DNA of 64,000 nucleotides from Bacteroidia bacterium (lineage in GTDB: Bacteria > Bacteroidota > Ignavibacteria > SZUA-365), in assembly GCA_027493955.1 (NCBI GenBank), contig JAOSJT010000001.1:2777131-2841130 (forward strand). The letters run 5' to 3'. A model generated the notes under the pieces. The model did not search any database, had not been told where the DNA came from, and saw only the letters and a program-made list of their open reading frames with translations. A program made the translations under genes and the position numbers. Below, one piece after another: positions 44,808 through 52,917 of this stretch (position 1 is the stretch's first letter; every line of letters starts with the position of its first letter).

Positions 44808-45443
44808 ATGACTGAGAATACCACCCGACCAGAGAGAACGGTTGTGCAAAGCGACATCGAGGTTTCGAACAGGGCTCCCCTCTCCACTTCGGACGGCCCC
44901 GTCACCGCGGTGATTCGCCGCACGGTCAAACCCGGAAAGGAAGCGGAGTTCGAACTGTGGCTTAAAGGTATAGGCGGCGATGCATTGCGATTCCCGGGAC
45001 ATATGGGAACCAACATCATCCGCCCGACCAGCTCATCCCGGCCTGAGTACGTTATTATTTTCCGTTTCGACAGCTATCAGCATCTCGAGGACTGGGAGAC
45101 CTCGGAAATCCGTCACCGCTGGGTACAGCGTGTGCAGGATCTGATCATCGGTGAGACGCACATCCACCGTCTTTCGGGCCTCGAGTACTGGTTTACGGTA
45201 CAGGACCTGCCTGAGTACGATGCACCTCCACGGATAAAAATGGCGGTTGTCACCTGGCTTGCCCTCTTCCCGGTAGTGCTCGTCGTTCAGCCGCTCATGC
45301 TGTGGCTTCTGGATTTTCTGCCGTCGTGGACACAGGTCATGATCATCGCTGCGGTGATGGTCGCTCTCATGACCTACGCGGTCATGCCGGTGATGACAAA
45401 GATTTTCAAGCCCTGGCTGTTCCGGAAGCCCCGGCATTCCTGA
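44808..45443 (+). CDS. Antibiotic biosynthesis monooxygenase (ABM)-domain membrane protein
   Basis: 211 residues. Residues about 30-125 form a ferredoxin-like ABM dimerisation domain (VTAVIRRTVKPGKEAEFELW ... YVIIFRFDSYQHLEDWETS). Two transmembrane helices follow (the stretches around VVTWLALFPVVLVVQPLMLW and VMIIAAVMVALMTYAVMP) and a short basic tail. Proteins of this fused form are known in many bacteria without an assigned substrate. A GTG lies three bases before the ATG and could also be used. Only four bases separate its stop from the next gene. Confidence 0.88.
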   Translation: MTENTTRPERTVVQSDIEVSNRAPLSTSDGPVTAVIRRTVKPGKEAEFELWLKGIGGDALRFPGHMGTNIIRPTSSSRPEYVIIFRFDSYQHLEDWETSEIRHRWVQRVQDLIIGETHIHRLSGLEYWFTVQDLPEYDAPPRIKMAVVTWLALFPVVLVVQPLMLWLLDFLPSWTQVMIIAAVMVALMTYAVMPVMTKIFKPWLFRKPRHS

Positions 45444-45447
45444 TCCC

Positions 45448-46050
45448 ATGGAATTGTCCCTGATTGGTGTCGCCGAACTGCTTTTTCTTCGAACACGGAC
45501 GGGATATCTCGTCCTCGGCGGGGTTTTCCTCCTTTTTGCCTTGCTGAGTACCCGTCGCAGAACACCCCGTCGCATTCTTGCGGCGTTGCTCTGGATCATC
45601 GCGTTCACACTGTACGACGTTTTTGGCTATGATTTCCTGGTCATGACAGACTCCACCGCCTATCGGACTATGGAGCTACTGCCTGAACTGCGTGCGTCGT
45701 ATATGTCCTCGCTGAACGCCTATCGCATCTTGCAGGTAACATTTCAAATCATCCTCACGCTGATGGTGTTTTACGCCGCAGGCAAACGTGCCGCGGTTGC
45801 CGCATTGCTCACCTGGTGGGGTGGATTGTGTGACTTGCTGTACTACGCAATGACGATGCGTGCGTTACCGCCGTCCTGGGACTGGATGTGGTTCACTCCC
45901 CTCGGGATGTTCATTGAAGTCCTTCCTCTCTGGCTTATCATCGCTCAGGCCGGACTCACGACACTTGCCGCTACCGGCCTCATATTCTATAGTCCGGACT
46001 GGCGGCGCCGCCTTCCGTCATTTCTTCGACGGTTCCCAACGCCGCATTGA
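45448..46050 (+). CDS. Small multi-pass membrane protein of unknown function
   Basis: 200 residues with about five hydrophobic segments (for example YLVLGGVFLLFALL, ILAALLWIIAFTLYDVFGY, ILQVTFQIILTLMVFYAAG, LGMFIEVLPLWLIIAQAGL) and basic loops and C-terminus. I recognise no family. It lies four bases after the ABM-domain gene and is probably co-translated with it, so the two may form a membrane complex. The following 296 bases up to the convergent lipoprotein gene contain only a long hairpin. Confidence 0.7.
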   Translation: MELSLIGVAELLFLRTRTGYLVLGGVFLLFALLSTRRRTPRRILAALLWIIAFTLYDVFGYDFLVMTDSTAYRTMELLPELRASYMSSLNAYRILQVTFQIILTLMVFYAAGKRAAVAALLTWWGGLCDLLYYAMTMRALPPSWDWMWFTPLGMFIEVLPLWLIIAQAGLTTLAATGLIFYSPDWRRRLPSFLRRFPTPH

Positions 46051-46286
46051 CACAGATCCCGGAAACCATTTGTGCCGGGCGCTGCATACGTGACATCACG
46101 TTCTGCATCGTGCCGCAGAACCCGATTGCGCACGGATGGACGTCCGACAAGCGCTGATCCCATAGTGCACGTTCCGGGCCGGGACTCGGTGCCAAGGTCA
46201 GACGACATTCGGCGAGGGGACAGTCACGGACGGTATCATGCGCTCATATTTACGGCAAGGCGGTATTTTTTCACAGATAACAGAAC

Positions 46287-46320
46287 AGCGTCCGCGCCGT
46301 GTGAACACGGCGCGGACGCT
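46287..46320 (-). terminator. Long hairpin, likely terminator of the IPT lipoprotein gene
   Basis: A perfect 15-bp GC-rich stem (46287-46301 with 46306-46320, loop TGAA), 26 bases past the stop of the minus-strand gene. The following minus-strand sequence is only moderately U-rich, so termination could also be of another type or bidirectional. Confidence 0.6.
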
Positions 46321-46346
46321 GACAAAAGAGGGACATCGACGAATGG

Positions 46347-47117
46347 TTACTTCAGGTACTTCTGAATATAATTCGGTCCCGCAGAGCCACCGCCGGTGCT
46401 GCCGAATCCCGCTGCGGGGGTCGGTTTCGCGATACCGATCGGCGGATCCGTCTGCACAACTTCGAAATTCATGGATACGCCCGTATCCAGGACGGTGATC
46501 TCATAGATTCCCTCGACGGTGAGCGCATTGGGAGGACTCTGATTGATCACGATGGTACGAATGTTGTTGTTCGGAGCGGGCGCGTTGCCGGCGGCGGCAA
46601 CGTAGGTGCCGGTGAAGGTCTGCGACACGTTGTTACTGTCCGTCCTGACCATGATGTACGAACCATCCGCCTTGAATGTGGCGACGATTTTCCGAATGTT
46701 GAGGGGCGGATCATACAGAAGCGGTGCGACGTTGGCTTGGCCCTGTGAGGTCCAGATACCGACCACGGGGTCTTCCACGGTGAATTGCAGGGTTACCTTT
46801 TTCCCTGTTCCTCGTTGAATTTCAATGTTCGAATTGCCCTTCGGCAGTGCTGCCGGAACGCGAATTTTCATCTCCGTATCGGCAAGCGATGTAGGCGTGA
46901 CCGCGATGCCACCAAACTTGATGGACAATTCACCACTGTTCGTTCCGAAATTCGACCCCTTGATGGTCACGGTAGCCCCAGCGGGACCGGACAGAGGTAC
47001 AACGGACGAAATGCTGACGTTGACGGACGGTGTAAAGGGCGTGGACGTATCGTCGTCGGAGCAGGCCGCGACGAACAGTAATGAGATCACAAGGAGGGAG
47101 AGGAATCGAAGCGTCAT
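46347..47117 (-). CDS. IPT/TIG-domain lipoprotein
   Basis: 256 residues. Lipoprotein signal with lipobox VAAC (near Cys19), a short DDDTSTP linker, and an IPT/TIG Ig-like domain (VSISSVVPLSGPAGATVTIK, GSNFG...IKFGGI). A lipocalin-like or beta domain (GIWTSQGQANVAPLLYDPP ... YEITVLDTGVSMNFEVVQ) and a glycine-rich tail follow. ATG 47117 has GGAG seven bases upstream; the longer frame to 47153 crosses the promoter-proximal leader and is not used. Transcribed from an almost perfect Bacteroidota-type promoter. Probably outer-membrane-anchored; ligand unknown. Confidence 0.85.
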   Translation of the reverse strand: MTLRFLSLLVISLLFVAACSDDDTSTPFTPSVNVSISSVVPLSGPAGATVTIKGSNFGTNSGELSIKFGGIAVTPTSLADTEMKIRVPAALPKGNSNIEIQRGTGKKVTLQFTVEDPVVGIWTSQGQANVAPLLYDPPLNIRKIVATFKADGSYIMVRTDSNNVSQTFTGTYVAAAGNAPAPNNNIRTIVINQSPPNALTVEGIYEITVLDTGVSMNFEVVQTDPPIGIAKPTPAAGFGSTGGGSAGPNYIQKYLK

Positions 47118-47154
47118 GTCGGGGCTCCAGTCTAATGGCGGAAAGACAATCATT

Positions 47155-47186
47155 CAAATGTATGTGCTTCCATCGGCAGAGACAAA
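47155..47186 (-). promoter_or_regulatory. Bacteroidota-type promoter of the IPT lipoprotein gene
   Basis: On the minus strand: TTTG, a 20-base spacer, then TACATTTG, a full match to TTTG-N20-TAnnTTTG. The start site should be near 47148, 30 bases before the ATG. Confidence 0.75.
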
Positions 47187-47322
47187 TGCACCTGCAAGGC
47201 CCTGTAGCCGCACCGGGATTTCGTCCTACCAGTCACAGGGAAGCTCGTCACACCATGAGAATGCCGACGAACGACGCGATCTCCGCTCTGATCCGGGTTC
47301 CCTCTCGTGCTTCGAGGAGACG

Positions 47323-47354
47323 TTTGAATATCCTGATGCGTCGCGCTACATTTC
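47323..47354 (+). promoter_or_regulatory. Bacteroidota-type promoter of hutH
   Basis: TTTG (47323-47326), a 20-base spacer and TACATTTC (47347-47354): one mismatch from TTTG-N20-TAnnTTTG. The start site should be near 47361, about 30 bases before the ATG. It is divergent from the promoter at 47155-47186. Confidence 0.7.
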
Positions 47355-47390
47355 AGAGACAGGTTTTTTTGGACAATTGAATCCGCATCT

Positions 47391-48929
47391 ATGAACTCTC
47401 ATCTGCTTCTCGACGGTAACTCCCTTGCTCTCGATGACATCATGTCCGTTGCAACCGGCAGCACGCAGGTCGCCCTTTCTCCATCGGCACTGCCGCGTAT
47501 GCAGGCATCCCGTGATCTTGTGGACGAATGGGTGCGTGACAAACGCATCATGTACGGTATAACCACCGGCTTCGGTGAATTCGCGAACGTACACATCGGT
47601 GCGGAGTCACTCGGCGAGCTTCAGCGCAATCTCATCCTGAGCCATGCAGTAGGCTGCGGTGATCCCATTCCGAAGGAGATTACGCGTATCCTCATGGTGC
47701 TGCGCGCAAACGCGCTCGCAAAGGGACACTCCGGCATCAGAATATCCACCGTTCAACTGTTACTGGACATGCTGAATCGGGATGTCATTCCCGTACTCCC
47801 GTCCCAGGGTTCTGTGGGATCCAGCGGGGACCTTGTGCAGCTCGCGCACCTCGTCACAGCCATGATGGGGCTGGGTATGTGCTGGAGTGACACCTGCGAC
47901 CACGAGGCCGGAGGTCGTGCACTGCAACGAGCGGGACTCACCCCGGTCGAACTGGCCGCAAAGGAAGGCCTGGCGCTGATCAACGGCACGCAAATGATGA
48001 CGGCCTATCTGACCTTTACGGTGCATCGCGCATTATCCCTCATGCGGCTGGTGGATATCGCCGGCTCCATGTCGCTCGAAGCACTCCTCGGCACGACGAA
48101 TGCCTGCGATCCACTGCTGCACAGTGTACGGCCGCATCCGGGTCAGCAAGCGGTGGCACGGAATATTCTTCGCCTGCTGGAGAACAGCGGGATTCGGGAA
48201 TCGCATCTTTACGACCATGATGCGGTACAGGACAGCTACTCACTGCGCTGCATGCCGCAGGTACACGGCGCCTCACGCGATGCGATACACTATGTGGAAC
48301 AGGTCGTGCTTCGAGAAATCAATTCGGCCACGGACAATCCGCTGATCTTTGCCGATGAGGGGCGTCTGATAGAAGGCGGCAACTTTCACGGGCAACCTGT
48401 AGCGCTGGCCGCGGACTTTCTTGGAATAGCGCTTGCGGAATTCGCCAACATTTCCGAGCGCAGAGTGGAGCGTATGGTTAATGGAAAACTCAGCGGTCTC
48501 CCGCGTTTCCTTACCGAAAAAGGGGGTCTCCACTCCGGTCTTATGATCGCGCAGTATACCGCCGCAGCTCTCGTCTCCGAGAACAAAGTCCTGGCGCATC
48601 CAGCCAGCGTCGATTCCATACCTACCTCTGCAAATCAGGAGGACCACAACAGCATGGGGTCCATCGGCGCAAGAAAGGCCTGGCAGATCATGCGGAATCT
48701 CGAACACGTGAACGCCATCGAATTCCTGACCGCCGCGCAGGCACTCGATTTTCACCACCCCCTGACGCCGGGAAACGGGACTGCGATCGCGCACCGTTGT
48801 ATTCGCGCATCAGTACCACACCTTGCCGCCGACCGCTTCCTGCATGACGACCTCCGGACAATTGCACAGCTCGTGCAAAAAAATGTTATCTTATCGGACG
48901 TTGAAAACGCTATCGGAAATCTGGAATAA
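47391..48929 (+). CDS. hutH: Histidine ammonia-lyase (MIO enzyme, Ser-Ser-Gly variant)
   Basis: 512 residues, the usual length for the family. It deaminates L-histidine to urocanate in the cytoplasm. Evidence: catalytic Tyr55 in YGITTGFG; LQRNLILSHA with the Ser84-His85 pair typical of histidine rather than tyrosine or phenylalanine lyases; TDNPLIF; and NQEDHNSMG, with the Glu typical of HutH. The MIO cofactor triad reads Ser144-Ser145-Gly146 (GSVGSSGDL) where most members have Ala-Ser-Gly, and PLAH is replaced by QLAH. No other hut gene is in the window. It is followed 21 bases later by a CBS-domain gene, probably in one transcript. Another aromatic amino acid lyase or mutase cannot be excluded. 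Confidence 0.85.
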   Translation: MNSHLLLDGNSLALDDIMSVATGSTQVALSPSALPRMQASRDLVDEWVRDKRIMYGITTGFGEFANVHIGAESLGELQRNLILSHAVGCGDPIPKEITRILMVLRANALAKGHSGIRISTVQLLLDMLNRDVIPVLPSQGSVGSSGDLVQLAHLVTAMMGLGMCWSDTCDHEAGGRALQRAGLTPVELAAKEGLALINGTQMMTAYLTFTVHRALSLMRLVDIAGSMSLEALLGTTNACDPLLHSVRPHPGQQAVARNILRLLENSGIRESHLYDHDAVQDSYSLRCMPQVHGASRDAIHYVEQVVLREINSATDNPLIFADEGRLIEGGNFHGQPVALAADFLGIALAEFANISERRVERMVNGKLSGLPRFLTEKGGLHSGLMIAQYTAAALVSENKVLAHPASVDSIPTSANQEDHNSMGSIGARKAWQIMRNLEHVNAIEFLTAAQALDFHHPLTPGNGTAIAHRCIRASVPHLAADRFLHDDLRTIAQLVQKNVILSDVENAIGNLE

Positions 48930-48950
48930 CTCCCGAACGGAAGGGCAGAT

Positions 48951-49502
48951 ATGGACACCAACGCTGATTTTATCAATCCTGACGAATCCACCACATCCGC
49001 TCTGCAGGCGGATGATCTCCGCCGGCCGCTCAGCAGCATCATGAAACCCGCCATCACCGCACCTATCGACGCTTCGGTGCATGAGGCGATTCTGCTTATG
49101 CAGCGCAACCGCATCGGTTGTGTGCTGGTGGTCAGCCACAGAAAATTACTCGGAATTTTCACGGAACGCGACGTACTGAAAAAAATCGTTGGAACGAATT
49201 TCGATATACGCACAACGCCGCTCAGCGAGGTCATGACTATCAATCCGCAGGCGCTCAATGAAGACGACACCATCGCCTATGCGCTGAATTTTCTGGATCT
49301 CGGCGGCTATCGCCACATCCCTATTGTCAACGATCTCTTTGAACCCATCGGCATTGTATCCGTCAAGGCTATCGTTTCCTATCTGGTGCAGCATTTCGCC
49401 GATGAAGTGCTCAATCTGCCTCCGCATCGCATGGCGATTCAGGAGGAGGAGCCCCTCCCGCCCATCGATGACGAGGAGGAATGGAACGACGGGATCATGT
49501 AG
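48951..49502 (+). CDS. Two-CBS-domain protein
   Basis: 183 residues. A tandem CBS pair (about 27-155) with LSSIMKPAITAPIDASVHEAI, GCVLVVSHRKLLGIFTERDV and SEVMTINPQALNEDDTIAYAL, plus RHIPIVND...GIVSVKAIVSY. The C-terminus is strongly acidic (EEEPLPPIDDEEEW). CBS pairs bind adenine nucleotides and regulate partners; here none is fused. An AAGGG lies five bases upstream of the ATG. Shares a transcript with hutH and ends at a good terminator. Confidence 0.9.
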   Translation: MDTNADFINPDESTTSALQADDLRRPLSSIMKPAITAPIDASVHEAILLMQRNRIGCVLVVSHRKLLGIFTERDVLKKIVGTNFDIRTTPLSEVMTINPQALNEDDTIAYALNFLDLGGYRHIPIVNDLFEPIGIVSVKAIVSYLVQHFADEVLNLPPHRMAIQEEEPLPPIDDEEEWNDGIM

Positions 49503-49546
49503 TCCCGACCCGCACGGAAACAGCAGGCGTGTCCCTGCATCTGCAC

Positions 49547-49580
49547 AACGTGGAGGACTATCCTCCACGTTTCATTTTTG
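49547..49580 (+). terminator. Intrinsic terminator of the hutH-CBS operon
   Basis: A perfect 11-bp stem (49547-49557 with 49561-49571, loop CTA) followed by TCATTTTTGG on the plus strand, 45 bases past the CBS gene stop. Confidence 0.85.
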
Positions 49581-49621
49581 GCCATCGCTCCATCAGCCAT
49601 CAGTGGCTGCTACGAACGCTG

Positions 49622-51526
49622 TCATTCCCTGCCTCCCATCGCGCCAGGGCTGCGTAACAGCTTCCGAATATTGGCGAGATCTCTTTGTACGGATGCCCGC
49701 TGCTCCACATCCGTCTCCAATTCCACATACCTCGCGAGTTGCTCCTCTGCCTCGACCAGCTTCCCCGCCCGGAACAGCAACAGGCCAAGATTGCGTCTGG
49801 CCGGAGCGAAGCGGGGATTGGTCTCCACAGCCCGCATCCAACACGCATGGGCTCTGCCCGGAGCCCCGCGCTGCATCCACATATTTCCGTAATTGAACCA
49901 GGTCAGGGCTGACGTGGAATCCATCTTCAGAGCCTGTCGGAAATGAGCTTCAGCTGTTTCAAATTCTCCATGGGCCGCAAGAGCATTTGCATGGTTGACA
50001 TAACCATCCACGGTCGGGCGCTCGTCAACGGACCGGGCGAACAATGCTGCAGCCTCAGTGTACTTGCCCGCGTCGAAAGATATCTGCCCAAGCTTGAGAT
50101 ACTCCTGCTCGAAGCGTTGATCAATGCGCGGTTGTACGAGAAGAACAACCACCGCGATCAACACCCCGAAGACCATCCGTATCCCCTCCCTGCCGAACGC
50201 TTTCATGCGGAACATCCGCCAGAACTGCATGGCACCGTAGCCCGCATACAGATACAACATCGGCAACAGCGGTAAACGGAGTCGCCCACTCACAAAAAAC
50301 AGTGCGGTGGAGAGGAGATACGTGAAGAAAAACAGCCTCAGAGGCCAATCATTCTTCCCGGTTCTGAGCGCCCCGGCCATGCCCGCCAGGCCGAACACAA
50401 GAACGACCGGAAACACCTGCAAAGGCAGGCCCGGAATCGTGCCATATTCCTTCTGTACGAACGCCATACTCAGTCCGACCTGATCGATATCGCCCGTGTG
50501 GAACATCAGGAGAAGTTTCCTGCCCAGTAGCTGCATGAATGCCGCAGGCTCCGCCAGGACCCATTGCACCGCCCGGTCTCTCCACCACGATGATACCTCT
50601 GCAGAATTCATTTCCACACCGGCTCTGGCTTCCGCATACTGATGTCCGTTAGGATCCGAATATAAATCAACCGGCTCCGGCATATGATACAAGCCCATTG
50701 CACCGGGATTGTTTCCGGCATACAAGTTATATCCGAAGGAAGAGGTGACGGGCAGTATAATACCTTCGGCGGAAAAGTTGTGCAGCGTTGATGGAAGCAA
50801 CATGAGTAGTGACATCCCCGTCCACAACCCGACACCACGAAAGTGACCCGGCTCCTTTCCCGAACGAAACATCCATGCGATCAACATCATCGGTAAAAAC
50901 AGCACCGCCGAAGCGCGGGTAAGCACCGCAAGACCAAACAGCGCGCCTGACAGCACCCAATCACGCGATCGTCCCCGTGATATTGCTCGCAGGAGGCAAT
51001 AAAGACTCCCCACCATCAATCCGGTGAGCAGCGAGTCGAGAAGGAACATGTTCTCATAAAAAATCAGATGAACGGAAGCCGCCGTAAGTATCGCTGCGAT
51101 AAAGGCGCTTCCTCTGCCGAAAAGCGACCTCCCCATGTCCCATACGAGATACACCACAACAGAACCGAGGAGTACCTGTATCAGGCGCATCCATAGATCG
51201 ACGTCCTCCGTGATGCGCATGATCAGTGACAGCAACCACGGATACAGCGGCGACATAAAAAACGCTCGATCCGTGTCCTGCCCGGACAGGATGCGTGCAG
51301 CCAGATCGTAGTAGATTTTTGAATCAGAGAAATGTCGTGAGAAGAAAGGAGTTTCCGACCAGGACCAAAGGAAAAGCAGACGGAGAAACAGTGCCCCGGC
51401 AGCAATTGCGATCGCAAAAAGGACATCCCGGCGACGCGTCAGGCGATCAATGCCTTGTTTCCCTTTCGATAGCAACTTCCCCGAACGAGCGTTGTTCTTG
51501 CCCGATGGATTCATGACCTGCGACAT
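49622..51526 (-). CDS. GT39-like membrane glycosyltransferase with C-terminal TPRs
   Basis: 634 residues. About eleven transmembrane helices with the GT39/ArnT-type first periplasmic loop (HFSDSKIYYDLAARILSGQD) carrying the candidate catalytic Asp, then a soluble domain from about 478 with three to four TPR units (YLKLGQISFDAGKYTEAAAL, NHANALAAHGEFETAEAHF, WFNYGNMWMQRGAPGRAHA, NLGLLLFRAGKLVEAEEQL). It should transfer a sugar from a polyprenyl-phosphate donor in the periplasm; acceptor unknown. Its start lies seven bases after a T9SS cargo gene, so the two share a transcript. That is of interest because T9SS cargo is often glycosylated or lipopolysaccharide-linked. ATG 51514 is an alternative start. 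Confidence 0.82.
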   Translation of the reverse strand: MSQVMNPSGKNNARSGKLLSKGKQGIDRLTRRRDVLFAIAIAAGALFLRLLFLWSWSETPFFSRHFSDSKIYYDLAARILSGQDTDRAFFMSPLYPWLLSLIMRITEDVDLWMRLIQVLLGSVVVYLVWDMGRSLFGRGSAFIAAILTAASVHLIFYENMFLLDSLLTGLMVGSLYCLLRAISRGRSRDWVLSGALFGLAVLTRASAVLFLPMMLIAWMFRSGKEPGHFRGVGLWTGMSLLMLLPSTLHNFSAEGIILPVTSSFGYNLYAGNNPGAMGLYHMPEPVDLYSDPNGHQYAEARAGVEMNSAEVSSWWRDRAVQWVLAEPAAFMQLLGRKLLLMFHTGDIDQVGLSMAFVQKEYGTIPGLPLQVFPVVLVFGLAGMAGALRTGKNDWPLRLFFFTYLLSTALFFVSGRLRLPLLPMLYLYAGYGAMQFWRMFRMKAFGREGIRMVFGVLIAVVVLLVQPRIDQRFEQEYLKLGQISFDAGKYTEAAALFARSVDERPTVDGYVNHANALAAHGEFETAEAHFRQALKMDSTSALTWFNYGNMWMQRGAPGRAHACWMRAVETNPRFAPARRNLGLLLFRAGKLVEAEEQLARYVELETDVEQRASVQRDLANIRKLLRSPGAMGGRE

Positions 51527-51533
51527 CGCGGGT

Positions 51534-52757
51534 TTATTCCGTAACGATCATTTTCCGTGTTACCACACCCGTTCCGCTTTGCAGTCGTAAAAAGTAAATG
51601 CCTGGCCGAATTTCGGGGATTGCTGTCTCGATCGAGTGACGACCTGCGGAGAGCGCTTTGTCGATCGGTGCGGCGATCATGCGTCCTAGAGCGTCGTACA
51701 CCTCCAGGCGTGTATGCTGCGCCTCGGGGATGGAGAAAGAAAGTACTGTCGAAGCACTGCCCGCGCGTACCGGATGTGGGTAGTTCTGGTACAGATACAA
51801 ACCGGTAACGGGCGTCGGAGCATGCGCCTCAACGACATGAGATAGTTCTGCGCTGCCGTCGTAGTCCAACTGTCGCAAGCGATACCGGACGATTCCGTGT
51901 GCGTCGGCCGCCGCCTCGGCGGCGATATCATGGAATGCGTACTGTTGTGAACGTGTAGAGGTGCCGTGCCCGGGTACGAAGGCGATACGTTCCCACAACT
52001 TTACCATCTGCTGGTCGGATGGGGTTTGACGCAATATCTCAAAGCCATAATTGTTGACCTCTGTGGCAGTTTCCCAGGAGAGCAGCGCTCCATCATTTTG
52101 CCAGACAGCATGAAACGACACAAGTTCCACTGGTGTCCCGAAAGGGTAACACAGGCGGGCTTCCGCGACGAAGTCCACCGAATCGCCTGCGCCGAGGCCG
52201 AGTTGCGTACGCATGTAATCCGTCGCGAGCACCGTGCTGCCGTTCGAATTAATGATCACAGAGCGGCGGGGTTCTATTGCCGGCTTTTTCACCATGATTC
52301 GCGCCTGGTCTGTGGGCGTTCCCTTGATGCGCCAGCTCAACCAGAACTCACCCGGAGGGTTTATCCAGGCCACCGGTGCGTCGAACTGAAATTCTGCCAC
52401 GTAATAGCCATCGGGAAACAGACCATTGAAATTCGGGATAAGCACAAAATCCATCCGATCGAGCAGAGTAAAGGCCGGCAGAGTGTTCCCGAGCACGCGA
52501 ACCTCGAGCGTATCGCGCTTTGTGGAGGCGGTTGCCCGATGAATCCCAAAACCAAAAAAAGCACTGTCTACGGTCGAAACCCACTCTGTGTACATACGAA
52601 CGCCGAACCAGGGTGTCGGCAAGCTCGAAAGATACATGGAAGTTGGAGCAGACGGATCATAGTAGATGCGCGGCTGGCACGTGTCCTTCTGGCCCACAGC
52701 GGTTTGAGCGGTCACACACAGGATGAAGAGGAAAAAGAACAGAATACCGGTCCGCAT
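51534..52757 (-). CDS. T9SS cargo protein with PVELVSF module
   Basis: 407 residues: signal peptide (ILFFFLFILCVTAQTAVGQ), a beta domain of about 190 residues without a named family, a fibronectin-like module starting PVELVSF with NNYGFEILRQ, and a type A sorting domain (LYQNYPHPVRAGSASTVLSF ... KMIVTE). ATG 52757 begins the signal peptide; the frame continues to 52886 but that part has no signal-like property. First gene of a two-gene unit with the GT39-like protein. It is preceded by the terminator of the next operon. Confidence 0.87.
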   Translation of the reverse strand: MRTGILFFFLFILCVTAQTAVGQKDTCQPRIYYDPSAPTSMYLSSLPTPWFGVRMYTEWVSTVDSAFFGFGIHRATASTKRDTLEVRVLGNTLPAFTLLDRMDFVLIPNFNGLFPDGYYVAEFQFDAPVAWINPPGEFWLSWRIKGTPTDQARIMVKKPAIEPRRSVIINSNGSTVLATDYMRTQLGLGAGDSVDFVAEARLCYPFGTPVELVSFHAVWQNDGALLSWETATEVNNYGFEILRQTPSDQQMVKLWERIAFVPGHGTSTRSQQYAFHDIAAEAAADAHGIVRYRLRQLDYDGSAELSHVVEAHAPTPVTGLYLYQNYPHPVRAGSASTVLSFSIPEAQHTRLEVYDALGRMIAAPIDKALSAGRHSIETAIPEIRPGIYFLRLQSGTGVVTRKMIVTE

Positions 52758-52853
52758 GTCGTCATCCGCAGCGATGATGATACAAAATTGTAGTATACGA
52801 ATTCCAGTCAATAAATCCGACAGGATAAACGAAGCGTCCTGCCTCCAAAATGA

Positions 52854-52883
52854 AAGCGGGCGCCCGTTTCGGGGCGCCCGCTT
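52854..52883 (-). terminator. Intrinsic terminator of the P-domain protein gene
   Basis: A perfect 12-bp GC-rich stem (52854-52865 with 52872-52883, loop of 6) followed on the minus strand by TCATTTTGG. It lies 34 bases past the stop at 52918. Confidence 0.8.
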
Positions 52884-52917
52884 CATTCTGATTTCCGTTC
52901 AGCGCGGAAGCCGCGGC

